From a virus: a stretch of 45,204 nt of DNA. Where the stretch lies: IMG/VR virus record IMGVR_UViG_3300034198_022109, positions 1 to 45,204 of that record, one strand, 5' to 3'. The position numbers were made by a program, and so were the translations under genes. Under the pieces are notes generated by a model. It made no database searches and was not told the origin of the DNA. It saw only the letters and a list, made by a program, of their open reading frames with translations. Position 1 is the stretch's first letter, and each line of letters opens with the position of its first letter. Below are positions 1 through 7,736 of this stretch, piece after piece.

Positions 1-1
1 A

Positions 2-418
2 GCTATCGGAGCATATGGTAATGATGGCGGTGGAATCAATAGCGGCCATGTTAGAGTTTACTCTTGGAATGGCTCAAGTTGGATTCAGCGAGGAGGAGAT
101 ATAGACGGTGAAGCTGCTAATGATGGTAGCGCATTTAGCGTTAGCCTCAACTCGACTGGAGATATATTGGCTATCGGAGCGTTTACTAACGATGGTGGCG
201 GAGCCGACAGCGGCCATGTTAGAGTTTACTCTTGGAATGGCTCAAGTTGGATTCAGCGAGGAGGAGATATAGACGGTGAAGCTGCTAATGATTATAGCGG
301 ACGTGACGTTAGTCTTAGTAGTGATGGTAACGTTCTTGCTATCGGAGCATACCTAAATGATGGAAACGGGGAAAATAGCGGTCATGTTAGAGTCTATCGT
401 AACTCCCTAATTACTTAA
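2..418 (+). CDS. Repeat-containing adsorption/structural protein, 3' end (5' end outside window)
   Basis: The frame is open from the first bases of the window to the TAA at 416-418, so this is the C-terminal end of a longer protein. It holds two full 56-residue repeats and the start of a third, each beginning AIGA and containing SGHVRVYSWNGSSW and GDIDGEAAND. Such SGxVRVY/DGxxLAIGA repeats are beta-propeller-like (FG-GAP type) and occur in surface or adhesin proteins. The last repeat ends abruptly in YRNSLIT. It lies just upstream of tail-fibre genes on the same strand, so a fibre or adsorption role is inferred. A TTG at 167 could be taken as a start, but the repeat clearly continues upstream of it. 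Confidence 0.8.
   Translation, partial: AIGAYGNDGGGINSGHVRVYSWNGSSWIQRGGDIDGEAANDGSAFSVSLNSTGDILAIGAFTNDGGGADSGHVRVYSWNGSSWIQRGGDIDGEAANDYSGRDVSLSSDGNVLAIGAYLNDGNGENSGHVRVYRNSLIT
2..418 (+). repeat. 168-bp tandem coding repeats (56 aa)
   Basis: Units begin at 2, 170 and 338 (GCTATCGGAGC). The first two share long identical DNA stretches, for example around 43-125 and 211-293. The last unit is truncated by the stop codon. The DNA identity suggests recent duplication or recombination between units. Confidence 0.85.
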
Positions 419-459
419 AAGAAATTCAAACAACTATAACTATATAAGAGTAAATACTA

Positions 460-2646
460 ATGAGCTATAATTATAAAAATTCTATTCTAGGTGACTATAT
501 TACTCCAAGTGGTAATAATCTAATAATAGAAACTCCGATTATTATTAATAGTGGTTCTATTGATAATACTAAAATAGGAGATCAAATACCATCTACTGGA
601 AAATTCACATCTCTACAGGTTAATGACACCAATATCAACAAGCCCTCTGGAGAATCTCGCACAGGTGCCATAGCTGTAACAAATTCCACAGAATTATTAA
701 TTGAAACTAAAAATGCAACCACTAGCAATCTATGGACATTTGGCATAGATGGCAGTACAATACTTCCCGAGAATACCTTAAAGGGCTATTGTTTTACCTC
801 TACTAATACGGTCACTAATTACATTCCACAAGCGGCATCATTTTTATATGCTGATAATCCAATACTACGTCTGATATTAAGCATAGGTGGATCATGGTAT
901 ATCAAAGGTCCGGGATTGGTTGGATGGAAACAGATAACGGCAGCACAGGACAATGGTGGAGTTTCTTTAATTTTAAGAATTGGTAGCGGGAGTACTCCAT
1001 TGCCAGATGGTTCAGAATTTCCTTCGGGCGGCGGCAATGTTTACACCATAAGTCAATACGTTGAATTTGATCTCAAGGTTGCTGACAAAACTTGGAAATT
1101 TAAAGAAGATGGTAATTTAACACTACCAGCTAGTGGTGATATTTTAGCTAGTAATGGAACATCAATTTTAAATAGTAAAGCCCCTCTTGATAGTCCAACA
1201 TTTACCGGTACCGTTGGCGGAATAACCAAAAGTATGGTTGGCCTAGACAATGTTGACAACACTAGTGACGCTAACAAGCCCGTTAGTACAGCACAGCAAA
1301 GTGCTTTAGACGGCAAGGCAGCATCAAGTCACACTCACACCAGCAGCAACATTACTGATTTTAATAGTAGCGTAAGCGGATTACTTCCTAGCGTTAGTGG
1401 TAGCGGATACGCCACAACATCATTCGCTAACAATGCTTATACGGTCAGCGTTACCGGTCTACAACCTAGCGGTAACTACAGCACAGTTGGTCATACCCAC
1501 ACCAGCAGCAACATTACTGATTTTAATAGTAGCGTAAGCGGATTACTTCCTAGCGTTAGTGGTTCAACATATATTACTAGTAGTTTGAGTAATAATATTT
1601 ATACTATTAGTACTACTGGTTTGCAGCCCAGTGGCAATTATAGCTTAACCGGACATACACATACGGTCTCTAATATTACTGATTTTAATTCTAGTGTAAG
1701 TGGACTACTACCAACTATTAGTAATAGTGGAGATAATAGGATATTAACTAGTACTGGAACATCTACTGGCATAAATGCTGAATCTAATATTACTTTTGAT
1801 GGTTCTGGCTTAAATATGGTATCTCCTTCTGGTTTTATTTTATCTAGTCTTGGAACCCCACCCCCAAATTACTCAGTACCAGATGATCCTTCGGGCAATC
1901 CAGCAACCAGAATAACTCTAGTACAAGAAAATTATTCCTCTGGACCACACGTAGAATTAAGATATGCTGGTCCAGCCTCTGATGCAACTTCTGGTGGATC
2001 GGGTGCTCCTAGATTAATCTTGGCAAAATCCAAGGGTTCATATATTTCTCCACAGCAATTAGATGGAAATGAAGCTATCGGCGTGATTAGAATAGAGGCT
2101 TCACCAGCACTAGTAGAATCGAGTCCTGGTGTTCGTAGGAGAACCTCTTCAAGAATAATAGTTATGGCTGATGGTGCTATGGGTGGAAGTAATGTTTATC
2201 AACCAAGTAAATTAGCGCTAGAAGTTAGTTCTGGATCTGACGTAATAGATAAAAATTTAACAATATCTTCTAATGGTGCAATTACAACAAATTGCTCATT
2301 GTCGGTTGATAATGGAGTTTCTTCTCCGGTTCCTATTTATACTCTTGGCACAGTAAGTGGAAATACAGCTATTAGCTTTGGTATTGATAGACAAATACAA
2401 AAACTAACACTAAATGGCACCAGTGTTAACTTTACAGAAGGTACCGGTTGGGATATAACTAATAGAAGCGTTGATGTTGTGTTAGAAATTACAGTATCAT
2501 CAACAACAACAGTTGCTTTTGATAGTAATTTTATAACAGATTGGTATGGTGATTTACCAACATTTACAACCGGTAAGTATTTAATATTATTAAGAAGCAT
2601 GGGAACTGGAGTGGTACAAGGTCATTATATAGGTATTAAAAACTAA
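460..2646 (+). CDS. Tail fibre protein with HxH repeats
   Basis: This 728-residue protein is probably a trimeric receptor-binding fibre. Residues about 240-285 hold the common phage fibre block SPTFTGTV...GLDNVDNTSDANKP. This is followed by three 54-residue repeats containing GHTHT/SHTHT and SNITDFNSSVSGLLP. HxH motifs in phage fibres (for example T4 gp37) bind metal along the fibre axis. The C-terminal part (about 480-728) is a non-repetitive, Ser/Gly/Thr-rich domain of unknown fold, perhaps the tip. There is no signal peptide. The start has only a weak ribosome site (AAGAG). The small structural genes that follow on the same strand are likely co-expressed. Role by family pattern, good confidence; receptor unknown. 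Confidence 0.85.
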   Translation: MSYNYKNSILGDYITPSGNNLIIETPIIINSGSIDNTKIGDQIPSTGKFTSLQVNDTNINKPSGESRTGAIAVTNSTELLIETKNATTSNLWTFGIDGSTILPENTLKGYCFTSTNTVTNYIPQAASFLYADNPILRLILSIGGSWYIKGPGLVGWKQITAAQDNGGVSLILRIGSGSTPLPDGSEFPSGGGNVYTISQYVEFDLKVADKTWKFKEDGNLTLPASGDILASNGTSILNSKAPLDSPTFTGTVGGITKSMVGLDNVDNTSDANKPVSTAQQSALDGKAASSHTHTSSNITDFNSSVSGLLPSVSGSGYATTSFANNAYTVSVTGLQPSGNYSTVGHTHTSSNITDFNSSVSGLLPSVSGSTYITSSLSNNIYTISTTGLQPSGNYSLTGHTHTVSNITDFNSSVSGLLPTISNSGDNRILTSTGTSTGINAESNITFDGSGLNMVSPSGFILSSLGTPPPNYSVPDDPSGNPATRITLVQENYSSGPHVELRYAGPASDATSGGSGAPRLILAKSKGSYISPQQLDGNEAIGVIRIEASPALVESSPGVRRRTSSRIIVMADGAMGGSNVYQPSKLALEVSSGSDVIDKNLTISSNGAITTNCSLSVDNGVSSPVPIYTLGTVSGNTAISFGIDRQIQKLTLNGTSVNFTEGTGWDITNRSVDVVLEITVSSTTTVAFDSNFITDWYGDLPTFTTGKYLILLRSMGTGVVQGHYIGIKN
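1339..1725 (+). repeat. 162-bp coding repeats of the tail fibre
   Basis: Three copies begin at 1339, 1501 and 1663. The first 63 bases of copies 1 and 2 (1339-1401 and 1501-1563) look identical. Copy 3 keeps the protein sequence but with different, more AT-rich codons. So one duplication is recent and the other older. Confidence 0.8.
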
Positions 2647-2662
2647 TTCAGGAAATTCAAAT

Positions 2663-2932
2663 ATGTATTATGATAGTAAAAATCAGATTTTAATAAATAA
2701 CCTACCTAAAAATAGCATAGGTTCAGATGGTAGTTTTTATATTGATTTTGATCAAGTGAATGATATTAATATATTGGCTAGTCATAATTATCTAACAGTA
2801 AGGAATGACACGCCCAGCAAACCATCAGATTACTATATTGAAGATGTAAAAGAAAGAGTTATAACTATTGACAGTCCTTATGTTGATGTTATTAGAACTT
2901 GGAAGATAGAGACTGATCGTTCAGATATTTAA
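2663..2932 (+). CDS. Small tail-fibre-associated protein, paralogue of the next gene
   Basis: An 89-residue soluble protein of unknown function. Its layout (short N-terminal strand segment, NDINILASHNYLTVRNDTP in the middle, then IEDV...SPYVDVIRTW) matches the first ~85 residues of the next gene, so the two are paralogues. The next gene has an additional C-terminal domain that this one lacks. A Shine-Dalgarno AGGAAA precedes the ATG. Its place between fibre genes suggests a fibre or baseplate accessory or an assembly factor; that is inference. Confidence 0.75.
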   Translation: MYYDSKNQILINNLPKNSIGSDGSFYIDFDQVNDINILASHNYLTVRNDTPSKPSDYYIEDVKERVITIDSPYVDVIRTWKIETDRSDI

Positions 2933-2955
2933 AAATTAAACGGAGATTCCTAATT

Positions 2956-3450
2956 ATGCTTTATAACATTAATAATCAAACACTATTATTTACTAATCCT
3001 TCAAGTGTAGTATTAGAAAATGGTACTTTAATTACTGGACCAATTAATGACATAGAAATATTGGCTAATGCAGGCTACTATACTGTGCGTAATGACGGTC
3101 CAGTTCAGCCAGAAAATACAATAGAAGATGTGAGTTTAAGAACTTTTACTTTAGACAAACCATATGTTGATATTACTAGAGTTTGGATCACTGCACCAAT
3201 AGTAGTACCAGAAAGTATTAGTCCAAGACAAATTAGACTCTGGTTTATTCAGAACAACATACCGTTATCAACAGTAGAAAACGCTATAAATAGTATAGAA
3301 GACGTTGTTCTAAAAGAAATCACTAGAGTTGAGTGGGAATATTCTCCTTATGTCGAAAGAAATCATCCCATGATAAATAATCTAGGGGCAATACTAGGAT
3401 TAACACCTGAACAAATAGATCAAGCTTTTATAATAGCGAGCACTCTATGA
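2956..3450 (+). CDS. Tail-fibre-associated/assembly protein
   Basis: A 164-residue protein in two parts. Residues 1-85 are the domain shared with the gene before it (IEILANAGYYTVRNDGP, PYVDITRVW). Residues about 88-164 are a helical domain with SPRQIRLWFIQNNIP, EWEYSPYVERNHP and ILGLTPEQIDQAF. A helical domain of this pattern (SxRQxRLxLxxxGI...EWEY...HPxI...LGLTxEQID) recurs in small phage tail-associated proteins. The next gene starts inside its stop codon (ATGA). The ribosome site is CGGAGA. Confidence 0.78.
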   Translation: MLYNINNQTLLFTNPSSVVLENGTLITGPINDIEILANAGYYTVRNDGPVQPENTIEDVSLRTFTLDKPYVDITRVWITAPIVVPESISPRQIRLWFIQNNIPLSTVENAINSIEDVVLKEITRVEWEYSPYVERNHPMINNLGAILGLTPEQIDQAFIIASTL

Positions 3451-4538
3451 GTTTTTACGTTTACAGGAATAATAGTTTATTATTATCTTCTCAAGTTTTT
3501 ACTTCGTCTCTAGATTGGCGATTTGTTGGAGCGTCTTACTGGTCTGCCTACCAACAGAGCATTGATCAGACAATTGCTACAACCAGTGTCAATAACGTTT
3601 TAACAACACCCAACGGAACATATCCGGGTAGTGCTTCATTTTTTGGCGGCGTTCTCTTGCCTGACGGCAGGGTGTTCTGTGTACCAAACAACAGCACCAC
3701 AGCCAGAATTTACAATCCCACAACAAACACGCTGACCACACCTAACGGAACATATCCGGGCAATACTGCGTTCGCGGGTGGTGTGCTCTTGCATGATGGT
3801 CGCGTATTTTGCGTACCCCGCTCCAGCACGACCGCCAGAATTTACGATCCTGCGACAGACACACTGACCACACCTAGCGGAACATATCCGGCTAATTCGT
3901 TATACGGTGGTGTTCTACTGCCTGACGGGCGCGTGTTCTGTGTACCAAACAAAATTTACAACCCAGTGACTGACACAGTGACCACCAGCGGAACATCTTT
4001 GATTGGATTATTAGGTGGTGTTCTACTGCCTGATGGTCGTGTATTTTGCGTACCATACACAAGCACCACAGCCAGAATTTACGACCCAGTGACTAACACA
4101 CTTACCACACCCAACGGAACATATTCGGGTAGTGTTCCATTCGCGGGCGGTGTTCTCTTGCCTGATGGCCGCGTTTTCCTTGTACCACACTTCAGTACCA
4201 CAGCTAGAATTTACAACCCCATAACAAACACACTTACCACACCCAACGGAACATATCCGGGTAGTGCTTCATTTTTTGGCGGCGTTCTTTTGCCTGACGG
4301 CAGGGTGTTCTGTGTACCAAATAACAGCACCACAGCCAGAATTTACGACCCAGTTACCGACACAGTGAGCACACCTAGCGGAACATATCCGGGTGTTGCT
4401 TCATTCGGGGGCGGCGTTCTATTGCCTGACGGTCGCGTATTTTGCGTACCCCGCTTCAGCACGACCGCCAGGATTTATGGCGGCGGTGGCGGATTCAATA
4501 TTAATGTGAGTTTAAGCTCCTACTACAACAAACTTTAA
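3447..4538 (+). CDS. Seven-repeat propeller-like (Kelch-type) fibre protein
   Basis: A 363-residue protein starting in the stop of the previous gene. After an N-terminal anchor-like segment (MSFYVYRNNSLLLSS) come seven repeats of about 44 residues, each with TTPxGTYPG, GGVLLPDGRVFCVP and STTARIYDP. Repeats 3 and 4 are shortened. Seven such units fit a seven-bladed beta-propeller (Kelch or galactose-oxidase-like). The C-terminus is glycine-rich (GGGGGFNINVSLSSYYNKL). Base composition is richer in GC than the flanking genes, which suggests acquisition. A receptor- or sugar-binding role is inferred from position and fold only. Confidence 0.8.
   Translation: MSFYVYRNNSLLLSSQVFTSSLDWRFVGASYWSAYQQSIDQTIATTSVNNVLTTPNGTYPGSASFFGGVLLPDGRVFCVPNNSTTARIYNPTTNTLTTPNGTYPGNTAFAGGVLLHDGRVFCVPRSSTTARIYDPATDTLTTPSGTYPANSLYGGVLLPDGRVFCVPNKIYNPVTDTVTTSGTSLIGLLGGVLLPDGRVFCVPYTSTTARIYDPVTNTLTTPNGTYSGSVPFAGGVLLPDGRVFLVPHFSTTARIYNPITNTLTTPNGTYPGSASFFGGVLLPDGRVFCVPNNSTTARIYDPVTDTVSTPSGTYPGVASFGGGVLLPDGRVFCVPRFSTTARIYGGGGGFNINVSLSSYYNKL
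3603..4476 (+). repeat. 132-bp tandem coding repeats (44 aa)
   Basis: Units marked by AACGGAACATA or AGCGGAACATA start near 3612, 3744, 3876, 4113, 4245 and 4377, at 132-bp spacing, with one shorter unit near 3978. Units 1 and 6 (about 3603-3700 and 4236-4333) are almost identical in DNA, closer to each other than to neighbours, which implies unequal recombination or gene conversion. Confidence 0.85.
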
Positions 4539-4604
4539 GAATATACTTTAATTACATTTATAATAGCGAACACTTTATGAGTTTTTACAGAAATAATAGT
4601 TTGC
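4539..4604 (+). repeat. Duplicated gene junction (copy of about 3424-3475)
   Basis: TTTATAATAGCGAACACTTT followed by ATGAGTTTTTAC at 4558-4588 repeats 3428-3458 with few changes. In the first copy this encodes the end of one gene (FIIASTL then stop) overlapping the next start. In the second copy the same frame still reads FIIANTL then TGA, but nothing codes upstream. It is a scar of a duplication. Confidence 0.75.
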
Positions 4605-4756
4605 TCATAGGCTCCAAAAAAGAGCAGCCAGATTTTCCTCCGGCGACTCCTTCTTTTGATTATGTTTACTATATTATGGCTTTGATATATGTTTCAGAAG
4701 TTAAAAATGATATTTATGGATTGCACTATGATCTTTTGGGAAGTGAAAGTGTATAA
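4577..4756 (+). CDS. Small protein (59 aa) with the N-terminus of the propeller-like gene
   Basis: It begins MSFYRNNSLLIGSKK, matching the start of the gene at 3447 (MSFYVYRNNSLLL), but has an unrelated short body ending DLLGSESV. The bases just upstream also copy the junction before the gene at 3447, so this gene arose by duplication of that start region with a new or lost C-terminal part. It may be a degenerate fibre module. There is no convincing ribosome site. The stop codon lies in a GTGTATAA sequence. Confidence 0.55.
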   Translation: MSFYRNNSLLIGSKKEQPDFPPATPSFDYVYYIMALIYVSEVKNDIYGLHYDLLGSESV

Positions 4757-4764
4757 TAAAATAT
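4749..4764 (+). promoter_or_regulatory. Possible promoter, variant of the GTGTATAAATAAAAT element
   Basis: GTGTATAATAAAAT lies 24 bases upstream of the gene at 4787. It differs by one missing A from GTGTATAAATAAAAT, found before the genes at 6629 and 9225. Weak on its own. Confidence 0.35.
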
Positions 4765-4786
4765 AAGACCCAACAGGAGAAAAAAT

Positions 4787-5146
4787 ATGGCTAACGTTAA
4801 TCTTAAAATTCTAACTACTGTACTAGGTGAAAATAGTAGTATAGCTGATATTCCTACTACTGCTAGTGGTATAGTAACTTGTCAAAACAACCAAGTGTTG
4901 AAAATAAATAGTCTTTATGTGACTAATATTGATGGTACAAATACCGCCACCATAACGGCCGACATACACAACGGAACCAACATATTAAGTTGGTTGGTAA
5001 AAGGAACTAGCGTGGGTGCTGGTGGCACGGTCAATATTGTTACTGCGGAAACTCCGATCTATGTTACCGAAGGTCAGAGTATTCGGTTAACAGCAAGCGC
5101 GTCTGGTGATTTGAGTGGTTTTGTGAGCTATGAGAGGATATCATGA
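4787..5146 (+). CDS. Small virion structural protein
   Basis: A 119-residue, beta-rich, Thr/Ser/Asn-rich protein with the pattern LKINSLYVTNIDGTNTATIT and a C-terminus ending GFVSYERIS. Short proteins with this internal pattern occur beside tail-fibre genes in marine and T4-like phages, so I infer a virion component. It has a strong ribosome site (AGGAG) and the next gene starts inside its stop codon (ATGA), so the two are probably translated together. No enzyme motif is visible. Confidence 0.75.
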   Translation: MANVNLKILTTVLGENSSIADIPTTASGIVTCQNNQVLKINSLYVTNIDGTNTATITADIHNGTNILSWLVKGTSVGAGGTVNIVTAETPIYVTEGQSIRLTASASGDLSGFVSYERIS

Positions 5147-6366
5147 GTAGAGGCGGAAGAATAAGACGAGTTGAACCTACAACCACAACTAATCTTAGTG
5201 GTTTGTGGACTCTTAATGAGATTGGGGATTATATAAGTGAGACTAAGTGGCCTCGCGGACCGATTGCCCCGACAGGACTCACGACAACGTCGGGCAACGG
5301 TCAACTCTCGCTGACTTGGACGGCACCAACAACCACACACGGCACGATCACCAACTACCTTGTGGAATACACTCCGTCAGGTGGCTCCGCTGTTACTGTG
5401 CTGACAGGCAGTACCAGCACTTCGTACACGCTCACGGGCCTGACCAACAACACGTCGCACAGCGTGCGAGTGGCTGCGGTGAACTTTACGGCGGGGGATT
5501 GGAGCACGACAGCGAGTGGGACGCCAGCCGCTTTGTCTTTATTTTCTATTGAATACCTTGTGGTGGGCGGCGGCGGCGGAGCCGGAGGCAATTTCAGCAG
5601 ATTGTGGGGCGGCGGAGGAGGAGCGGGAGGCTATAGAACCGGAACAGTTACCTCACACTCTTTGCTGACCGCCACGAATGTTAGCGTCGGGAGCGGTGGG
5701 CCAGGAGGTCTAGACCATATTGAAGTGGATGAGGATGGTGGCGTGGTTGGGCAGGGACTCACATATGCAACCAATGGTTCCAATTCTTCTTTGGGAAGCA
5801 TCGTGAGTTTGGGCGGCGGTGCAGGAGCCAATAGTTATGTTAGATTTGGCCTTTACCCTCTGAACAATGCTTCAAGCGGCGGCAGTGGCGGAGGGGGAGG
5901 GGGAACAACTCACCAGGGTTATATGAGCAACGGAGGCACAGGAACCGCCGGCCAAGGCTTCGCCGGCTCCTTTGGCTCAAACTACAATATTGTAGGAGGA
6001 GGAGGCGGAGCAGGGGGAGCAGGAAGCAGCGGCGGGGATTTAGCAATAGGCGGACCAGGAGTTTCAAATTCTATTACCGGCTTGTCAGTGGTTTATGCCT
6101 CCGGCGGGGCCTCCACTGATGCCGCTCCTGCTAGTGCTCAAAATGAAAATACCGGTAACGGTGGCACCACCAGAAGTGGCGAAGTACGAGGTGCTGATTC
6201 TTCAAAAAGAGGAAAGAAAGGAGTGGTTGTCTTGGCCTACCCCTCCTCAAACCCAGCTCTTACTTCCATTGGGGCCGGACTTACTTATACGGTCAGTACG
6301 TCATCAAGAACGGGATACAGGGTATACATATTTACCAATGGCAGTGGAGACATACAAATGGCTTAA
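5143..6366 (+). CDS. Fibronectin type III plus glycine-rich tail-fibre protein
   Basis: A 407-residue protein. Residues 1-40 form an N-terminal segment with LSGLWTLNEIGDYI, seen near the start of other phage fibre proteins. About 42-130 is an FnIII domain (PTGLTTTSGNGQLSLTWTAP...SYTLTGLTNNTSHSVRVAA). From about 135 on it is glycine-rich (EYLVVGGGGGAGG), like the glycine-rich adhesin tips of some phages. GC content rises sharply at about 5240, inside the gene, so the FnIII and glycine-rich part looks transferred onto a resident N-terminal anchor. The start overlaps the previous stop, with a good GAGAGGA site. Confidence 0.82.
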   Translation: MSRGGRIRRVEPTTTTNLSGLWTLNEIGDYISETKWPRGPIAPTGLTTTSGNGQLSLTWTAPTTTHGTITNYLVEYTPSGGSAVTVLTGSTSTSYTLTGLTNNTSHSVRVAAVNFTAGDWSTTASGTPAALSLFSIEYLVVGGGGGAGGNFSRLWGGGGGAGGYRTGTVTSHSLLTATNVSVGSGGPGGLDHIEVDEDGGVVGQGLTYATNGSNSSLGSIVSLGGGAGANSYVRFGLYPLNNASSGGSGGGGGGTTHQGYMSNGGTGTAGQGFAGSFGSNYNIVGGGGGAGGAGSSGGDLAIGGPGVSNSITGLSVVYASGGASTDAAPASAQNENTGNGGTTRSGEVRGADSSKRGKKGVVVLAYPSSNPALTSIGAGLTYTVSTSSRTGYRVYIFTNGSGDIQMA

Positions 6367-6582
6367 AGCCATGCTCAGTGGCTCACGACTCTCTTTACGC
6401 CAAAGGTCAAAGAAAAAAATAACCATGACCCTCTACTACGCCTTCCAAGACGAAGAGACGATCTACCTCTTCTGCCAGATTATGCAGACGCTGTGTCTGT
6501 GCTACCTCGTGTGGAGGCATCAATATTTATGTTCGGATTTGTTGTTGATAAAGATAGCTGGAATAATCAAAATGGTGTATAA
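6367..6582 (+). pseudogene. Open stretch after the fibre stop codon, possible gene remnant
   Basis: The frame of the preceding fibre gene stays open for 71 codons after its TAA and ends at the TAA at 6580-6582. It reads coding-like peptides such as DDLPLLPDYADAVSVLP and FGFVVDKDSWNNQNGV. There is no good start codon or ribosome site. It may be the tail of a gene cut by the inserted glycine-rich module, or a stop-codon change in the fibre gene. A second frame (from 6371) is also open here but gives a less natural protein. Confidence 0.3.
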
Positions 6583-6588
6583 ATAAAA
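6571..6588 (+). promoter_or_regulatory. Late-type promoter candidate, AATGGTGTATAAATAAAA
   Basis: TATAAATA at 6578-6585 equals the T4 late promoter -10 element. The same 18 bases occur again at 9175-9192. It lies 43 bases before the membrane-protein gene at 6629, a normal distance for a promoter and leader. Confidence 0.6.
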
Positions 6589-6628
6589 TATTGCCATAAA
6601 AATTGTATTATTTGGAAAGGGTTTATGT

Positions 6629-6991
6629 ATGATTAAACCAGGATATCGTACTTCTGAATTTTGGCTAACAGTTGTTAGTTTTGTTTTTAGCGGTCTGTAT
6701 TTAGTTGGATTATTAGATGACCACTCTCAAAAAGAAAATCTTATAGCAGAAACAAGTAGGGGTGTTGAGGCTGCTATTCTTGTACTTGGTCAATTAGTAG
6801 TACTCTTTCGATATATTAAAGGACGAACAGAAGTTAAAAAAGTTTGGTGGAATACAGCGAGTCCAGAAGAAAGAAAAATAGCAAATAAAGCGAATTCTAG
6901 GAGAAAAAAAGATGTCAATAGAAACAGTAAAACAACTAGTAAAACTAGAAGTAGAAAAACTAACAATACAAGCCAAACTATCTCTGAATGA
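6629..6991 (+). CDS. Small membrane protein, holin-like
   Basis: A 120-residue protein with two predicted membrane segments (about residues 10-29, EFWLTVVSFVFSGLYLVGLL, and about 45-61, AAILVLGQLVVLFRYIK) and a long, very basic, hydrophilic C-terminal tail. The N-terminus KPGYRTSEFW resembles small phage membrane proteins annotated as holins. Two membrane segments and a basic tail fit a holin, and a peptidase follows downstream, but no experiment-backed family is recognised. Its last 80 bases overlap the next gene in another frame. Ribosome site AAAGGG. Confidence 0.7.
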   Translation: MIKPGYRTSEFWLTVVSFVFSGLYLVGLLDDHSQKENLIAETSRGVEAAILVLGQLVVLFRYIKGRTEVKKVWWNTASPEERKIANKANSRRKKDVNRNSKTTSKTRSRKTNNTSQTISE

Positions 6992-7346
6992 AGTAAAAAC
7001 AGTAGCTTTAGCACAAGCTTGGAAAATACTACAATTAGCGGTAGCTAATACTATCCAAACAATAGAAAATACAGCTTTAGGTTTAGCTGGTAAAGACAAA
7101 AAAACTATAGCTATGGAATTATTAAACGATTTTTATGATAAGGTTTTTATAGTTGTGGATGTGCCGTTTGTTCCTAATCTAGTTGAGCCTATTATACATA
7201 AGTACATCAAAGCATTTCTTATGATTTTAGTAAGCAGTACTATTGACGCTATGGTAACTACATTTAGAAATACTGGCGTTTTTGTTGATCGTAGTATTGA
7301 GACAAATGCTTTTATGGAAGTTAGACCAAAGATTTCAGAAAAATAA
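6912..7346 (+). CDS. Protein of unknown function in the lysis-like cassette
   Basis: A 144-residue protein. The N-terminal third is a charged amphipathic helix. The middle (FVPNLVEPIIHKYIKAFLMILVSSTIDAMVTTF) is hydrophobic and may insert in the membrane. The start at 6912 is set by AGGAG eight bases upstream, although it lies 80 bases inside the preceding gene. No later Met would keep the helix intact. Function unknown; the position suggests it works with the neighbouring holin-like and peptidase proteins. Confidence 0.72.
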   Translation: MSIETVKQLVKLEVEKLTIQAKLSLNEVKTVALAQAWKILQLAVANTIQTIENTALGLAGKDKKTIAMELLNDFYDKVFIVVDVPFVPNLVEPIIHKYIKAFLMILVSSTIDAMVTTFRNTGVFVDRSIETNAFMEVRPKISEK

Positions 7347-7358
7347 AAGGGGCTTAAA

Positions 7359-7736
7359 ATGAATTTTACAGAAAGTTTTGAACAATTTAGCAGCAGATTA
7401 ACCACAACAGATTTAGCCTTATATGCTGGTTTAGGTTTAGTGTTGTGGGTTTTGTTTAAGGATAAGCTTAGTCCTGTACAAAAATTATTATCAGACTTGG
7501 TGAATAAAGCTAAGGGCTCGGTTAGTTCTACAAAGAATGAAGTTATTATTGCCGAAGTTAAACCAGTAGTAATCACAGAAGAGAATCAAGAAGACGTATT
7601 TTTTAAACTAGTTGTAAGCTGGAAACAAACACGAGATTTGGCCGTAAAGAGTGGTTGTGTTGAGGCCGTAAAAGTGGCCGACCAAATGTTTCCATTTTTA
7701 AGTCCTAATGTTTGTGGTAAGGAGTCAATCTTATGA
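7359..7736 (+). CDS. Small single-pass membrane protein
   Basis: A 125-residue protein with a membrane segment at about residues 20-36 (LALYAGLGLVLWVLFKD) and a soluble C-terminal part containing two Cys. Nothing matches a family I know. It has the ribosome site AGGGG and its stop overlaps the next start (ATGA), so it is translationally coupled to the next membrane protein. It probably belongs to the same envelope or lysis unit. Confidence 0.7.
   Translation: MNFTESFEQFSSRLTTTDLALYAGLGLVLWVLFKDKLSPVQKLLSDLVNKAKGSVSSTKNEVIIAEVKPVVITEENQEDVFFKLVVSWKQTRDLAVKSGCVEAVKVADQMFPFLSPNVCGKESIL

Noticed and set aside
6095-6586. A 163-codon frame overlapping the glycine-rich part of the fibre gene
   Set aside because: Its first half is the shifted shadow of the glycine-rich region (Pro/Leu-rich), with no ribosome site.
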